DNA of 64,000 nt from Streptosporangium sp. NBC_01755 (GCF_035917995.1 NZ_CP109131.1:6696001-6760000), one strand, 5' to 3'; numbered from the stretch's first letter, positions 31,628-41,342 are shown. Notes: generated by a model not told the origin, from the letters alone. Numbers and translations: made by a program.

Positions 31628-33687
31628 CGTGAGGCTCCGCCGCCCAGGGTCCTGATGCCCGCCGACAGCGTCAGCGGCACGGCGAGCGCCAGCGCCATGG
31701 AGAGCACCGCGGCGCCCGAGTCGTTGACCAGCATGCCGACCACCCCGCTGACCAGGGTGCCGATCAGCCCGGCCCGCAGCGCGGGGGAGTGGGCGAACGC
31801 GGCGGGCAGCACTCCGGCGGTCGCCTGCTCCGGCCGTAGCAGCGCGTAGACGAGGAACGCCGTCGCAGCGATCACGACCGGCATCAGGTTGGGGCTGAGC
31901 AGGGTGCCCAGCATCGCGCCGAGCTTGCGGCCGATCACCTCGGTGGCCTCGCCGGTGAACACCTGGCCGACGAAGCGCCCCAGATGCGTCTGGAAACCCG
32001 GCGGGCGCAGGTAGTCGAGGTAGGCGATGCCCATCACGGTGACACCGCCCGCCACGCAGAACGCGCCCAGTTTGACGATCGAGACCCGCCTGCCCGCGAT
32101 CAGCAACGCGGTCACCGCGATGCCCGGCACGAACGCGATCACGCCGCCGAAGTCGCTGCCCACGCCCGGCCAGCCGCCCAGGATCATCGCGAAGCCGCCC
32201 AGCACCGCCACGGCGGTGACCGCCGCACCCGTGTGGCCTCCTCGCATCAGCCGGTGCGCGATCGCGGCGGCCAGCAGCAGCACCGAGGTGGCGAAGAGCG
32301 CGAAGGGGATGTTACCCAGGCCGTAGTAGCGGGCCCCGACCACGGCGCTGTAGCCCATCACGCTGTTGAGCTGCAGGTTCGTCCCGGTCAGCAGGTCGCC
32401 CGCGAGTACCGCCGCGGTCACCCCCGCCACCACCGTCAGCGGTCCGAGCGGCGCCCGGCGCCATGGCCCCGCCAGTGCCGTCGCCGCCAGCAGCAGCGCG
32501 CATCCGGCGATCCCGCCGACCAGCGCGAGCACCGGCGTCTGCGCGCCCTGCCAGGGGGTGAGGTTCACCAGGTACGTCGAGGTGGGCAGCGAGGCCAGTG
32601 CCACCGCGGCCACGCGCACGTGCCGTAGTGCCCGCCTGCGGCGCAGCAGCAGGAATGCCGTCAGGTAGAAGGCGACCTGCAGCACGGCGACCGAGGTGAA
32701 GAAGATCCCGCCCACGTTCCTGATCGTCTGCCCGGCCACGTCGGCCTTCATCAGCTCGGCCCGCGCGGCCTCGGTGGTGCCGGTGCGCCTCTCGCTCGCC
32801 TTCCAGGGGACCCCGACCACGCTCGGCGGCACCTCGACGCCGGTCAGGGAGAGCATCGTCGCGGTGACGTCCGGCAGGATCGTGATGTCGTCGCGGTGGG
32901 TGGAGGCCGCTCCCAGGAAGCGGCCGGAGGCGTTTTCACCGCGCATCATGGCGACCCGCAGGTGTGGATTGCCGCCGTGGTCGGACAGCCCCGCCAGCAG
33001 CACGCTCGCGTCCTTGGGCAGCACGCTCAGCACCGCTCCGGCCTTGGCGTCGGCCAGGCGCAGCGCCGCCGCCCGCTGCTGCGGGGTGAGCCGCTCCTCG
33101 GCCCCGGGCAGCCGTCCACCGGTGATGTAGGGCCTGACCAGGTCGTCGACGTCGACGGCGATTACGCGGCACCTGGTGAGCACGCCCGAGCGGATCTGCG
33201 CGGCGGAGGGAGCGTACAGGTCGACCCTGCCCGATCTGTCGGCCAGTGCCAGCGCGGCCCCGGGGCCGATCGCCAGCGTGCACTCCCCGGCGGCGTGCAC
33301 GGCCTCGCCGAGGGCACCGGCGTTGCGCTGCCCGGCGACGTCGCGCAGGTATCCGTAGCCGGAGATGACCGCGCCCCTTCTGTCGGCCTCGGGCAGCGGG
33401 GGGAGCCCGCAACCGTAGCCGACCGCGGACCTCACCCCGGCCGAGACCGTCAGCCACCCGTCATAGGGACAGGTCACCCGGCCCACCGCGCGGACCGACA
33501 GTGAGCCGATCGCGCTCTGCCCGGCCAGCCGCCACAGATTCGGGGTGCCGCCGGGACTGAGATCGCTCCACTGCAGGCCGGGAATGCCGATCAGCACCAC
33601 CCGTCCGTCCACCTGTGTGGCGGACTGCGCGACACTCGGCCACAGCAAGCCCAGGACCAGCGCAAACGCGAAAAGCGTCCGCTTCAC
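31570..33687 (-). CDS. Large membrane protein with extracytoplasmic alkaline-phosphatase-like domain
   Basis: A 705-residue protein starting at GTG with GGGGAGG 6 nt upstream. A signal peptide (TLFAFALVLGLLWPSVAQSA) leads into about 330 exported residues that resemble the alkaline phosphatase/phosphoglyceromutase fold (VVLIGIPGLQWSDLSPGGTP, VDLYAPSAAQ, VLLAGLSDHGGNPHL), followed by 9-10 membrane helices to the C-terminus. Such proteins are widespread in actinobacteria near the PIM locus without an assigned role. A surface enzyme or a transporter with a regulatory sensor head are both possible. It is in an apparent minus-strand series with the GH-like gene and EF-G2. Confidence 0.75.
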   Translation of the reverse strand: MKRTLFAFALVLGLLWPSVAQSATQVDGRVVLIGIPGLQWSDLSPGGTPNLWRLAGQSAIGSLSVRAVGRVTCPYDGWLTVSAGVRSAVGYGCGLPPLPEADRRGAVISGYGYLRDVAGQRNAGALGEAVHAAGECTLAIGPGAALALADRSGRVDLYAPSAAQIRSGVLTRCRVIAVDVDDLVRPYITGGRLPGAEERLTPQQRAAALRLADAKAGAVLSVLPKDASVLLAGLSDHGGNPHLRVAMMRGENASGRFLGAASTHRDDITILPDVTATMLSLTGVEVPPSVVGVPWKASERRTGTTEAARAELMKADVAGQTIRNVGGIFFTSVAVLQVAFYLTAFLLLRRRRALRHVRVAAVALASLPTSTYLVNLTPWQGAQTPVLALVGGIAGCALLLAATALAGPWRRAPLGPLTVVAGVTAAVLAGDLLTGTNLQLNSVMGYSAVVGARYYGLGNIPFALFATSVLLLAAAIAHRLMRGGHTGAAVTAVAVLGGFAMILGGWPGVGSDFGGVIAFVPGIAVTALLIAGRRVSIVKLGAFCVAGGVTVMGIAYLDYLRPPGFQTHLGRFVGQVFTGEATEVIGRKLGAMLGTLLSPNLMPVVIAATAFLVYALLRPEQATAGVLPAAFAHSPALRAGLIGTLVSGVVGMLVNDSGAAVLSMALALAVPLTLSAGIRTLGGGASRYDEAGQEPASSSLVSRSN

Positions 33688-33896
33688 CGACGACCTCCCC
33701 TTTAGCTTCTGCCAGGTGCCTCGCACCGTAGGGGAAGATCGTGTCACGGGTCCAGCGGATCCGGGGGCCGACGGAGGGTACGGCGAGCCTCGCGGGTCGC
33801 GCGGGGGGCTCACCGCCTCGCCTCGCCTCGCCCGTCCCGCGGCCCGCCGACGCCCTCGCGGCCGCGTGTCCGAGAGGGCGTAGGCGTGGCTCGAGG

Positions 33897-35483
33897 TCAG
33901 CTCCCGGCGGGCGCGCTCTCGTTCTGCAGGCGGTCCAGGGCGGTGACCAGGTAGGTGCCGCCGCCCGTCGCGGTGAAGGTCTGGCGGTCGCCGTCCACCG
34001 CGGGCACGACCGCGACCAGGTTTCTGGCGTCGGCGGTGGCGCACTCACCGGGCTTGCCGGAGGCGATCCGGTAGACCGCGTACGAGCGGGCCTCCGGGGA
34101 ACTCTTCCAGCTGAGCGAGGTGCCCTGGAGCCGCACGTCGGCGGGCTTGGCCGGGGCCTGCCCGCCGCGGTCCTTCATCAGCGGCAGCAGCGCCGGGCGC
34201 GAGTAGTTGCTCTTGACGATGCGGTCCAGCACACCCAGGGGGTTGGTGGACAGCTGCTTGGCGCTGAAGTAGACGTCGCCCAGGACCTGCTTGTGCTTGC
34301 GGTTCCGGGTGAGATGGGAGGGCAGCTCGCCGGGATTGGTCCATGCGGGGGTGTCGGTGGCGCCGACCCGGTACAGGGCCTGGCCGATGTAGAGGTGCAC
34401 GTCGGTGCCCTTGACCTCGTTCGCCCACCAGGGCATCAGCACGTCGTAGTCGGCGACCTTGAAACCGCGTGGCCAGTACAGCTGCGGCATGACGTAGTCG
34501 ACGGTGCCCTTGCGGATCCAGTGGCGGGCGTCTGCGTAGATGGAGTCGTACGCCGACATGCCGCCGGTGGCCGAGCCGGTGGAATCCTCGGACTTGTTGC
34601 GCCAGATCCCAAACGGGCTGACGCCGAACTTCACGCTGTTCCTGACCTCGTGCACCGCCTTGTCGACCTGTGCGATCAGCTTGTTGACGTTGGCGCGGCG
34701 CCAGTCGGCGAGCTTGGCGCCCTTGCCGTACTTGGCGAAGGCGGCGTCGTCGGCGAACTTCGCGTTCCCGGAGGGGTAGGGGTAGAAGTAGTCGTCGAAG
34801 TGGACCCCGTCGACGTCGTAGCGGGTCACCACGTCCTTGACGACCTTGGTGACGTGGTCGCGGACCGCGGGCAGGCCGGGGTTGTAGTAGGCCAGATCAC
34901 CATGCCTGACGATCCAGTCGGGGTGGACCCGGGCGGGGTGGTTCGCGGGCAGCCTGGACAGATCGCCGTCGGCGGAGGCGCGGTAGGGGTTGAACCACGC
35001 GTGGAACTCCAGGCCGCGGCGGTGGGCCTCGGCGACGAGGAAGGACAGCGGGTCCCAGCCGGGGTCCTTGCCCGCGGTTCCGGTCAGATACTGCGACCAC
35101 GGCTCAAGGTCCGACCTGTACAGCGCGTCGGAGGCCGGGCGGATCTGGACGAACACCGCGTTGAACCGCCGCTTGACCGCATTGTCGAGGATCTTGACGT
35201 ACTCCGCCTGCTGCCGGGCGGCGGACAGGCCGGGCCGCGAGGGCCAGTCGATGTTCTTGACCGTGGCGATCCACACCCCGCGCAGCTGTCGCTTGGGATA
35301 TCTCACATCCACCGGGCAGCGCGCCGAGGTGGAGGTCGTCGCGCCCGCCGTTTCGGCCGAGACCGCCGAGCTCTTGGCGGCCTTGGGCCGGGCGGGCGCG
35401 GTGTCGGGGCCGAAGGTGTACGCGGCACCCGTGGTCAGAACGGCGAGGGCGGCAGCGGCCAGAAGAGGGCGTCCGTTTCGCAT
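33897..35483 (-). CDS. Secreted glycosyl hydrolase-like family 10 (GHL10/DUF187) protein
   Basis: A 528-residue exported protein. After a signal peptide (MRNGRPLLAAAALAVLTTGA) comes the GHL10 TIM-barrel: RGVWIATVKNIDWPSRPGLS, FVQIRPASDALY, LEFHAWFNPYRAS, VTRYDVDGVHFDDYFYPYP with the acidic pair expected in catalysis, and YVMPQLYWPRG. About 90 C-terminal residues (LSWKSSPEARSYAVYRIASG) form a fibronectin III-like fold. Family members act on cell-surface polysaccharide, substrate unproven. I chose the ATG at 35483 since it begins the signal peptide; another ATG is six codons upstream. Confidence 0.87.
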   Translation of the reverse strand: MRNGRPLLAAAALAVLTTGAAYTFGPDTAPARPKAAKSSAVSAETAGATTSTSARCPVDVRYPKRQLRGVWIATVKNIDWPSRPGLSAARQQAEYVKILDNAVKRRFNAVFVQIRPASDALYRSDLEPWSQYLTGTAGKDPGWDPLSFLVAEAHRRGLEFHAWFNPYRASADGDLSRLPANHPARVHPDWIVRHGDLAYYNPGLPAVRDHVTKVVKDVVTRYDVDGVHFDDYFYPYPSGNAKFADDAAFAKYGKGAKLADWRRANVNKLIAQVDKAVHEVRNSVKFGVSPFGIWRNKSEDSTGSATGGMSAYDSIYADARHWIRKGTVDYVMPQLYWPRGFKVADYDVLMPWWANEVKGTDVHLYIGQALYRVGATDTPAWTNPGELPSHLTRNRKHKQVLGDVYFSAKQLSTNPLGVLDRIVKSNYSRPALLPLMKDRGGQAPAKPADVRLQGTSLSWKSSPEARSYAVYRIASGKPGECATADARNLVAVVPAVDGDRQTFTATGGGTYLVTALDRLQNESAPAGS

Positions 35484-35572
35484 GGTTCCCAAGTCTGGCA
35501 CCTGGACCGGTGTGCTCCGACCGAAAAAAAGAAATCACTTCGTGATGACTTTGTTACGCAAGTGTGTACTGG

Positions 35573-35633
35573 GAGGCGTGTGCCCGATGGGGTGCGTCGC
35601 ACCCGATGGCGACGTGCCACGGGCACACGCCTC
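35573..35633 (-). terminator. Large stem-loop downstream of the EF-G2 gene
   Basis: GAGGCGTGTGCCCG at 35573-35586 pairs perfectly with CGGGCACACGCCTC at 35620-35633 (14 bp), and the loop holds a second stem GGGTGC/GCACCC near 35590-35604. It lies 10 bp beyond the EF-G2 stop and before the GHL10 start on the minus strand. Confidence 0.8.
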
Positions 35634-35642
35634 ATCGCCCTG

Positions 35643-37775
35643 TCAGCCGGTGACTTTCTCCACCAGGTGTGACGGGAGCGGCTCGTAGCGGAGGAAGACC
35701 CGCTGGAACGTCCCCGTGCCGTGTGACATGGATCTCAGATCGATCGAGTATCGGGTGATCTCCAGTTCGGGCACCTCGGCCCTGACCAGGGTACGTCCCA
35801 CCCCCACCGGCTCCGTGCCGAGCACGCGGCCCCTGCGCGAGGACAGGTCGGACATCACCGCGCCCACATGGTCGTCGGAGACCAGCACGGACACCTCGTC
35901 GACAGGTTCGAGCAGCAGGATGGGCACCTTGGCCGCGGCCTCCTTCAGCGCGAGCGCCCCGGCGATCTGGAAGGCCATGTCGGAGGAGTCGACCGAGTGG
36001 GCCTTGCCGTCGTACAGCGTCACCCGCATGTCCACCATGGGGTAGCCGGCGAGGACCCCGCGCTGCATCTGGGTGCGTACGCCCTTCTCCACCGAGGGGA
36101 TGAACTGGCGCGGCACCACGCCACCGACGATCTTGTCCACGAACTCGAAGCCGCCGCCGGACGGCAGGGGCTCGACCTCCAGGTGGCAGACGGCGAACTG
36201 GCCGTGGCCGCCGGTCTGCTTGACGTTGCGGCCCAGGGCCTGGCAGCTGCCGCCGAAGGTCTCCCTGAGCGGCACCCGCAACTCGATCTTCTCCACCTCC
36301 ACGCCGTGCCGCCTGCTCAGCCGATCCAGCAGCACGTCGGTGTGGGCCTCGCCCATGCACCACAGCACGAGCTGGCAGGTCTCGGGGTTGTTCTCCAACC
36401 GGAGCGTGGGGTCCTCGGCGACCAGCCGCTGCAGCGCCTGGCCCAGCTTGTCGTCATCGGCCTTGGACCTGGGCTGGATCGCCACGGGCAGCAGCGGCTC
36501 CGGCATCGTCCAGGCCGTCATCAGCAGCGGGTTCTCCCGGTCCGACAGGGTGTCGCCGGTCTCCGCGCGCGACAGCTTGGCCACCGCCGCGATGTCCCCG
36601 GCCACGCACTTGGCGGTCGTCCGCTGGAGCTTGCCCAGCGGTGAGGAGAGCGCTCCGATGCGCTCGTCCACGTCGTGGTCCTCGTGCCCGCGGTCGGCGA
36701 GACCGTGCCCCGAGACGTGCACCGTCATGTCGGGGCGCAGCGTGCCGGAGAAGACCCGCACCAGGCTGATCCTGCCCACATACGGATCACTGGTCGTCTT
36801 GACGATCTCCGCGACCAGCGGCCCGTCGGGGTCACAGGTGATGCCGGCGACGGGCCGGCCGTCGATCGAGGTGATCTCCGGCATCGGGTGCTCGGGTGGC
36901 GAGGGGAAACCCTGGGTGATGAGTTCCAGGACCTCCAGCGCGCCCACGCCGGTCCCCGCGGCCAGCACCGGGTAGAAGCCGCCGCGCGCGACGGCCTTCT
37001 CCAGGTCCCCGATGAGGGCCTTGGTGTCGATCTCCTCGCCGGAGAGGTAACGGTCCATCAGGGACTCGTCCTCGCTCTCCTGGATGACGCCCTCGATCAG
37101 GGCGCCGCGGTGGGTCTCGATCTGGTCGGCGTAGGCCGGGCCGGGGGAGTTCTCCGTCCTGGTGCCGGTCGCGTAGTTGTAGAACTTCTGGCTCATCAGC
37201 CCGATCAGGCCGTTCACCCTGCCGTTGGTCACCACCGGCAGGTACAGCGGTGAGACGCCGTCGCCGAAGGCCTCCTGGCAGGCGGCGAGGACTTCCTCGA
37301 AGTCCGCCCGCTGGTGGTCGATCTTGGTGATCACGACCGCGCGGGGCATCCCGACGACCGCGCACTCCTCCCAGAGCATCCTGGTCAGGCCGTCCACGCC
37401 CTCGGCGGCCGAGACGACGAACAGCGCCGCGTCGGCTGCGCGCAACCCGGCGCGCAGGTCGCCGACGAAGTCGGCGTAGCCGGGCGTGTCCAGCAGGTTG
37501 ATCTTGATGTCATTGTGGATCACAGGGGCCACGGTGAGGTTCACCGAGCGCTGCTGGCGCATCTCGACCTCGTCGAAGTCGCTGACCGTGGTGCCGTCCT
37601 CGACCCTGCCGGGCCGCTGGACGGTCCTGGTCGCGGCCAGCAGCGCCTCCACGAGCGTTGTCTTCCCGGCGCCGGAATGGCCGACCAGCACGACGTTTCT
37701 TATCTTGTCCGGCTGATCGGCCGTGGGTGCCCTCCCCGCGGCTCCCGCTGTTCCGCCGGTTGCTCTCTCCGCCAC
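35643..37775 (-). CDS. fusA2: Elongation factor G-like protein (EF-G2)
   Basis: A 710-residue translation GTPase. G1 is VVLVGHSGAGKTTLVEAL, G3 is LLDTPGYADFVGDL, G4 is VITKIDHQRADF. Domains II-V follow with VSDDHVGAVMSDLSSRRGRV near the end. The P-loop and lack of the canonical AHIDAGKTT place it with actinobacterial EF-G paralogues rather than the main translocase. GTG 37775 has GGAGG 4 nt upstream. The paralogue's role is not settled; it may aid ribosomes under stress. It lies next to pgsA, divergently, as in Streptomyces. Confidence 0.9.
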   Translation of the reverse strand: MAERATGGTAGAAGRAPTADQPDKIRNVVLVGHSGAGKTTLVEALLAATRTVQRPGRVEDGTTVSDFDEVEMRQQRSVNLTVAPVIHNDIKINLLDTPGYADFVGDLRAGLRAADAALFVVSAAEGVDGLTRMLWEECAVVGMPRAVVITKIDHQRADFEEVLAACQEAFGDGVSPLYLPVVTNGRVNGLIGLMSQKFYNYATGTRTENSPGPAYADQIETHRGALIEGVIQESEDESLMDRYLSGEEIDTKALIGDLEKAVARGGFYPVLAAGTGVGALEVLELITQGFPSPPEHPMPEITSIDGRPVAGITCDPDGPLVAEIVKTTSDPYVGRISLVRVFSGTLRPDMTVHVSGHGLADRGHEDHDVDERIGALSSPLGKLQRTTAKCVAGDIAAVAKLSRAETGDTLSDRENPLLMTAWTMPEPLLPVAIQPRSKADDDKLGQALQRLVAEDPTLRLENNPETCQLVLWCMGEAHTDVLLDRLSRRHGVEVEKIELRVPLRETFGGSCQALGRNVKQTGGHGQFAVCHLEVEPLPSGGGFEFVDKIVGGVVPRQFIPSVEKGVRTQMQRGVLAGYPMVDMRVTLYDGKAHSVDSSDMAFQIAGALALKEAAAKVPILLLEPVDEVSVLVSDDHVGAVMSDLSSRRGRVLGTEPVGVGRTLVRAEVPELEITRYSIDLRSMSHGTGTFQRVFLRYEPLPSHLVEKVTG

Positions 37776-38035
37776 ATCGCCTCCCGCGTCGTTGCCGAAG
37801 GGGCGCGGCCTGGCGGGGCCACACCCCCGGGATCCGCTGCCGCGTCCACACACCGCATGGACGCGGTGTGTTCACCAAATACCCATGTGGCGAATATCAC
37901 AAGAGGGGTGGAGCGATCCTCTTGCGAGACGGAAGTCTGATCGCTAGACGCCCGAGCCGCCTCCGGTGCCCCCTCGCCGCGCCGAGAACGCCTTGCCGCA
38001 CGGCTCGTCGATGCGCGCCCGCAGACCGGGTGGCC

Positions 38036-38041
38036 TACGAT
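38036..38041 (+). promoter_or_regulatory. -10 box of the pgsA-patA-pimA operon
   Basis: TACGAT 9 bp before the pgsA ATG, implying a leader of only a few bases. The 275-bp divergent region with EF-G2 also holds a small hairpin ACACCGC/GCGGTGT (about 37853-37872). Confidence 0.45.
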
Positions 38042-38050
38042 CGGAGCGCG

Positions 38051-38668
38051 ATGCTGAAACTTCTGCGCCCCGCCGTCACACGAGTCTTGACCCCGCTGGG
38101 CAGGGCACTCACCCGCCACGGGATCAGCCCCAACGCGGTCACCGCGGTGGGCACGCTCGGCACCGTCGCCGCCGCGCTGTTCTTCTACCCCCGGGGCCAG
38201 CTGTTCGCGGGCACGGTGGTGATCACTTTCTTCGTGCTGGCCGACCTCCTCGACGGGGTCATGGCCAGGATGACGGGCCCGGGAAGCACCTGGGGCGCCT
38301 TCCTCGACTCCACGCTCGACAGGGTCGGCGACGCGGGGATCTTCTCCGGGCTGGTGTTCTGGTTCATCGTGAGCGACCAGTGGACACTGGCGGGGGTCGC
38401 GCTGTTCTGCCTCGTCGCCGGAGCGGTGGTGTCCTACGTCAAGGCCAGGGCGGAGGCGCTGGGCATGACATGCGACGTCGGTCTCGCCGAGCGACCGGAG
38501 CGCCTGGTGGTGGGCCTGGTCTCGGCCGGCCTCAGCGGCCTCGGCGTGCCGTACATCCTGGCCGTGGGGCTCTGGCTGCTCGCGGTGGCCAGCGCGGTCA
38601 CGGTCGGCCAGCGCCTGCTGCACGTGCGCCGGCAGGCCGTCTCCGCCTCGCCCCGGACCCTCCGCTGA
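38051..38668 (+). CDS. pgsA: Phosphatidylinositol phosphate synthase (CDP-alcohol phosphatidyltransferase)
   Basis: A 205-residue membrane enzyme with six helices and the CDP-alcohol signature LADLLDGVMARMTG...GAFLDSTLDRVGDA (D-x2-D-G-x2-A-R-x8-G-x3-D-x3-D). It joins inositol phosphate to CDP-diacylglycerol, the first step of phosphatidylinositol in actinobacteria. The following two genes are PatA and PimA, so it heads the PIM operon. A phosphatidylglycerophosphate synthase shares the motif; gene order decides. Confidence 0.92.
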   Translation: MLKLLRPAVTRVLTPLGRALTRHGISPNAVTAVGTLGTVAAALFFYPRGQLFAGTVVITFFVLADLLDGVMARMTGPGSTWGAFLDSTLDRVGDAGIFSGLVFWFIVSDQWTLAGVALFCLVAGAVVSYVKARAEALGMTCDVGLAERPERLVVGLVSAGLSGLGVPYILAVGLWLLAVASAVTVGQRLLHVRRQAVSASPRTLR

Positions 38669-38680
38669 TCGGAAAGATCG

Positions 38681-39595
38681 ATGACAGACAAGCCCTCCTC
38701 CCAGGACCGTCTCGTCGCGGCCGCGTTCGGCGCAGGATGGACGATCGTGCCCCGGCTGCCCGAGCGGCTCACCGCCTGGGCCTTCCGCGCCGCCGCCGAC
38801 CGGCTGTGGAAGCGCCGAGGGAGGTCGGTGCTCAGGCTGGAGGCCAACCTCGCCAGGGTCAAGGGCACCTCGCCGGGCGACCCGGTGATCCGGGAGCTCA
38901 GCCGCGACGGCATGCGCTCCTACTTCCGCTACTTCCACGAGGTGTTCCGGCTGCCCTCGATCCCCATCGCCGAGATCGTCTCCCGCATGCACGTGGTCGG
39001 GGCGGAGCCCGTCTACGACAACCTCGCCGCGGGGCGCGGCGTGGTCCTCGCCCTGCCGCACATGGGCAACTGGGACCAGGCGGGTGCCTGGTTCGCCGGG
39101 ACGGGACACCCCTTCACCACGGTCGCGGAAAGACTCAAACCCGAGTCGCTGTTCAACCGCTACACCGCCTTCCGTGAGGGGCTGGGCATGGAGGTGCTGC
39201 CGCTCACCGGCGGTGACGGCCACACCTTCGGCACCCTGGCGCAGCGCCTGCGCGCCGGACTCCCGGTCGCCCTGCCCGCCGAGCGCGACCTGACCGCGAA
39301 CGGTGTCGAGGTGCAGTTCTTCGGCTCGTCCACGCGGATGCCCGCCGGCCCCGGCCTGCTGGCCGTGCACACCGGGGCCGCCCTCATCCCGGCGATCCCC
39401 TACTTCGAGGGGACCGGCTGGGGCCTGCAGTTCCACGAGGAGATCGTGATCCCGGCCGAGGGCACCAGGAAGGAGAAGGTGGCCGTCGTCATGCAGAGCC
39501 TCGCGAACGTCTTCGAGAAGGGCATCACCGAGCACCCCGAGGACTGGCACATGCTCCAGCGCCTCTGGCTGGAGGACCTGGAGCCCCGGCAATGA
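38681..39595 (+). CDS. patA: Phosphatidylinositol mannoside acyltransferase
   Basis: A 304-residue membrane-associated acyltransferase of the LpxL/HtrB type. The HX4D catalytic motif is HMGNWDQAGAW (about residue 128), followed by the conserved ERLKPESLFNRY and GGDGHTFG. It acylates the mannose of PIM1/PIM2. It starts 12 bp after pgsA and its stop overlaps the pimA start (ATGA), so coupling is tight. Confidence 0.92.
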   Translation: MTDKPSSQDRLVAAAFGAGWTIVPRLPERLTAWAFRAAADRLWKRRGRSVLRLEANLARVKGTSPGDPVIRELSRDGMRSYFRYFHEVFRLPSIPIAEIVSRMHVVGAEPVYDNLAAGRGVVLALPHMGNWDQAGAWFAGTGHPFTTVAERLKPESLFNRYTAFREGLGMEVLPLTGGDGHTFGTLAQRLRAGLPVALPAERDLTANGVEVQFFGSSTRMPAGPGLLAVHTGAALIPAIPYFEGTGWGLQFHEEIVIPAEGTRKEKVAVVMQSLANVFEKGITEHPEDWHMLQRLWLEDLEPRQ

Positions 39596-40806
39596 GGATC
39601 GGCATCGTCTGTCCCTACACATGGGACGTGCCGGGCGGCGTTCAGGTGCACATCCGTGACCTCGCGGAGGCGCTCATGGAGGAGGGCCACCACGTCTCGG
39701 TGATCGCCCCTGCCGCGGACAACGCCCCGCTGCCCCCGTACGTGACCTCGGCGGGCCGCGCGATTCCGGTGCCCTTCAACGGGTCGGTGGCCAGGTTGTC
39801 GTTCGGGTTCCTGTCGGCGAACCGGGTGCGCCGCTGGGTGCGCGAGGGCGGTTTCGACGTGCTGCACGTGCACGAGCCGGCCATCCCCTCGCTGGGACTG
39901 CTCGCCTGCTGGGTGGCCAGGGGGCCGATCGTGGCCACCTTCCACGCCTCGTACGGTAACTCCCGTTCCTTCTCGGTCACGGCCTCTGTGCTCATGAGCG
40001 CGCTGGAGAAGATCACCGGCCGGATCGCCGTGTCCGACGCGGCCAGGAAGACCCTGGTCGAGTTCATGGGCGGGGACGCCGTGCTCATCCCCAACGGGGT
40101 GACGGTCGGCCGCTACGCCGAGGGCGAGCCGTTGCCCGGCTGGGACGAGGGCGAGGTGATCGGCTTTCTCGGCAGGATGGACGAGCCGCGCAAGGGCCTG
40201 CCGGTGTTGCTGGAGGCGTTCGTCCTGCTGGCCGCCGAGCGGCCGGCGCTGAGACTGCTCCTGGCCGGGCCCGGTGACGCCGCCGAGGTGCTGGAGCGCG
40301 TCCCGGCCGCCTTCCACGACCGGATCGGCCTGCTCGGCATGGTCAGCGAGGAGGACAAGGTGCGTGCTTACCACACGGTCGACGTCTTCTGCGCGCCCAA
40401 CCTGGGGGGTGAGAGCTTCGGCATCGTGCTGACCGAGGCGATGTCGGCCGGTGCGGCGATCCTGGCGAGCGACATCCCGGCCTTCCGCAAGGTGCTCGAC
40501 GACGGCCAGGCGGGAGCACTGTTCGAGACGGGCAACGCCACCTCGCTCGCCCGCCGGGCCGCCGAGCTGCTCGACGATCCCGCGCGCCGGGCCAAGCTGT
40601 CGGAGGAGGCCCGCGACGCCGTGCGGAAGTACGACTGGTCGACGGTCGCCCGCGACGTCCTGCGGGTCTACGAGACGGTGGCGAGCACGGCCGGGGTCGA
40701 GGAGGACGCTGACGGCACTGACGGTACTGACGGCGCTGGGGGCGCTGGGGGCGCTGGGGGTACGGTGGCGAGCACGACCGCCACCGAGGGGGACGAGACG
40801 CTGTGA
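39592..40806 (+). CDS. pimA: Phosphatidyl-myo-inositol mannosyltransferase
   Basis: A 404-residue GT4 (GT-B fold) glycosyltransferase. N-domain: IGIVCPYTWDVPGGVQVHIR, VLHVHEPAIPSLGLLA; C-domain: IGFLGRMDEPRKGLPVLLEA, APNLGGESFGIVLTEAMSAG with the EX7E nucleotide-sugar motif. It moves mannose from GDP-mannose to phosphatidylinositol. The C-terminal 35 residues are a low-complexity Asp/Gly/Thr run (DGTDGTDGAGGAGGAGG) coded by short tandem repeats that is not part of the conserved enzyme. Mannose supply may link to manA. Confidence 0.93.
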   Translation: MRIGIVCPYTWDVPGGVQVHIRDLAEALMEEGHHVSVIAPAADNAPLPPYVTSAGRAIPVPFNGSVARLSFGFLSANRVRRWVREGGFDVLHVHEPAIPSLGLLACWVARGPIVATFHASYGNSRSFSVTASVLMSALEKITGRIAVSDAARKTLVEFMGGDAVLIPNGVTVGRYAEGEPLPGWDEGEVIGFLGRMDEPRKGLPVLLEAFVLLAAERPALRLLLAGPGDAAEVLERVPAAFHDRIGLLGMVSEEDKVRAYHTVDVFCAPNLGGESFGIVLTEAMSAGAAILASDIPAFRKVLDDGQAGALFETGNATSLARRAAELLDDPARRAKLSEEARDAVRKYDWSTVARDVLRVYETVASTAGVEEDADGTDGTDGAGGAGGAGGTVASTTATEGDETL

Positions 40807-41342
40807 CGACCACGCTGATCCTGGTGGTGGGCGCGATCGTGGTGCTCTGCGCCGTCTACATCTCCTGGCGGGCGGGCAGGCTCGACCGGCTGCACATCCG
40901 GCTGGAGCTGGCCCGCGAGTCCCTGGACGCCGCCCTGGTGCGGCGGACCGCCGTCAGCCTGGAGTTGGCCGCCTCCCGGCTGCTGGACCCGGCGACGAGC
41001 CTGGTGCTGGCCGCGGCCGCCCACGAGGCCCGCACGGCCGGCCCCGAGGAGCGCGAGCACGCCGAGAGCGACCTGTCTCGCACCCTGCGAGCCGTCGTCG
41101 ACCAGGAGCGCTTCCGCGACCGGCTGGCCGACACTCCGGCGGGTGCCGACCTGCTGGAGGAGCTGGGGGCCGCGGTGGCCAAGGTCCTCTACTCCCGGCG
41201 TTTCTACAACAACGCGGTGGGCGTGACCCGCGCGGCACAGCGCCGCCGGCTGGCCCGCACGCTGCGGCTGGCCGGGCACACCGAGTATCCGGGCTTCTTC
41301 GAGATCGACGATGCGCCGCCGAAGGCCCTGGCCGCCGAATAA
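40803..41342 (+). CDS. Conserved membrane-anchored protein of unknown function
   Basis: A 179-residue protein with one N-terminal membrane helix (LILVVGAIVVLCAVYI) followed by a long cytoplasmic, Ala/Arg/Glu-rich helical part (RLHIRLELARESLDAALVRR) and a conserved end TEYPGFFEIDD. It overlaps pimA by GTGA. Homologous small proteins accompany pimA in related actinobacteria, and it was probably part of the PIM operon, but the role is not known to me. LemA-like helical bundles are an alternative comparison. Confidence 0.75.
   Translation: MTTTLILVVGAIVVLCAVYISWRAGRLDRLHIRLELARESLDAALVRRTAVSLELAASRLLDPATSLVLAAAAHEARTAGPEEREHAESDLSRTLRAVVDQERFRDRLADTPAGADLLEELGAAVAKVLYSRRFYNNAVGVTRAAQRRRLARTLRLAGHTEYPGFFEIDDAPPKALAAE

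Noticed and set aside
36832..37365. Long antisense frames opposite EF-G2, rel, secD, aspS and dapD
   Set aside because: GC-rich genes always carry open shadow frames; these lack ribosome binding sites and show the mirrored codon bias of the real gene.
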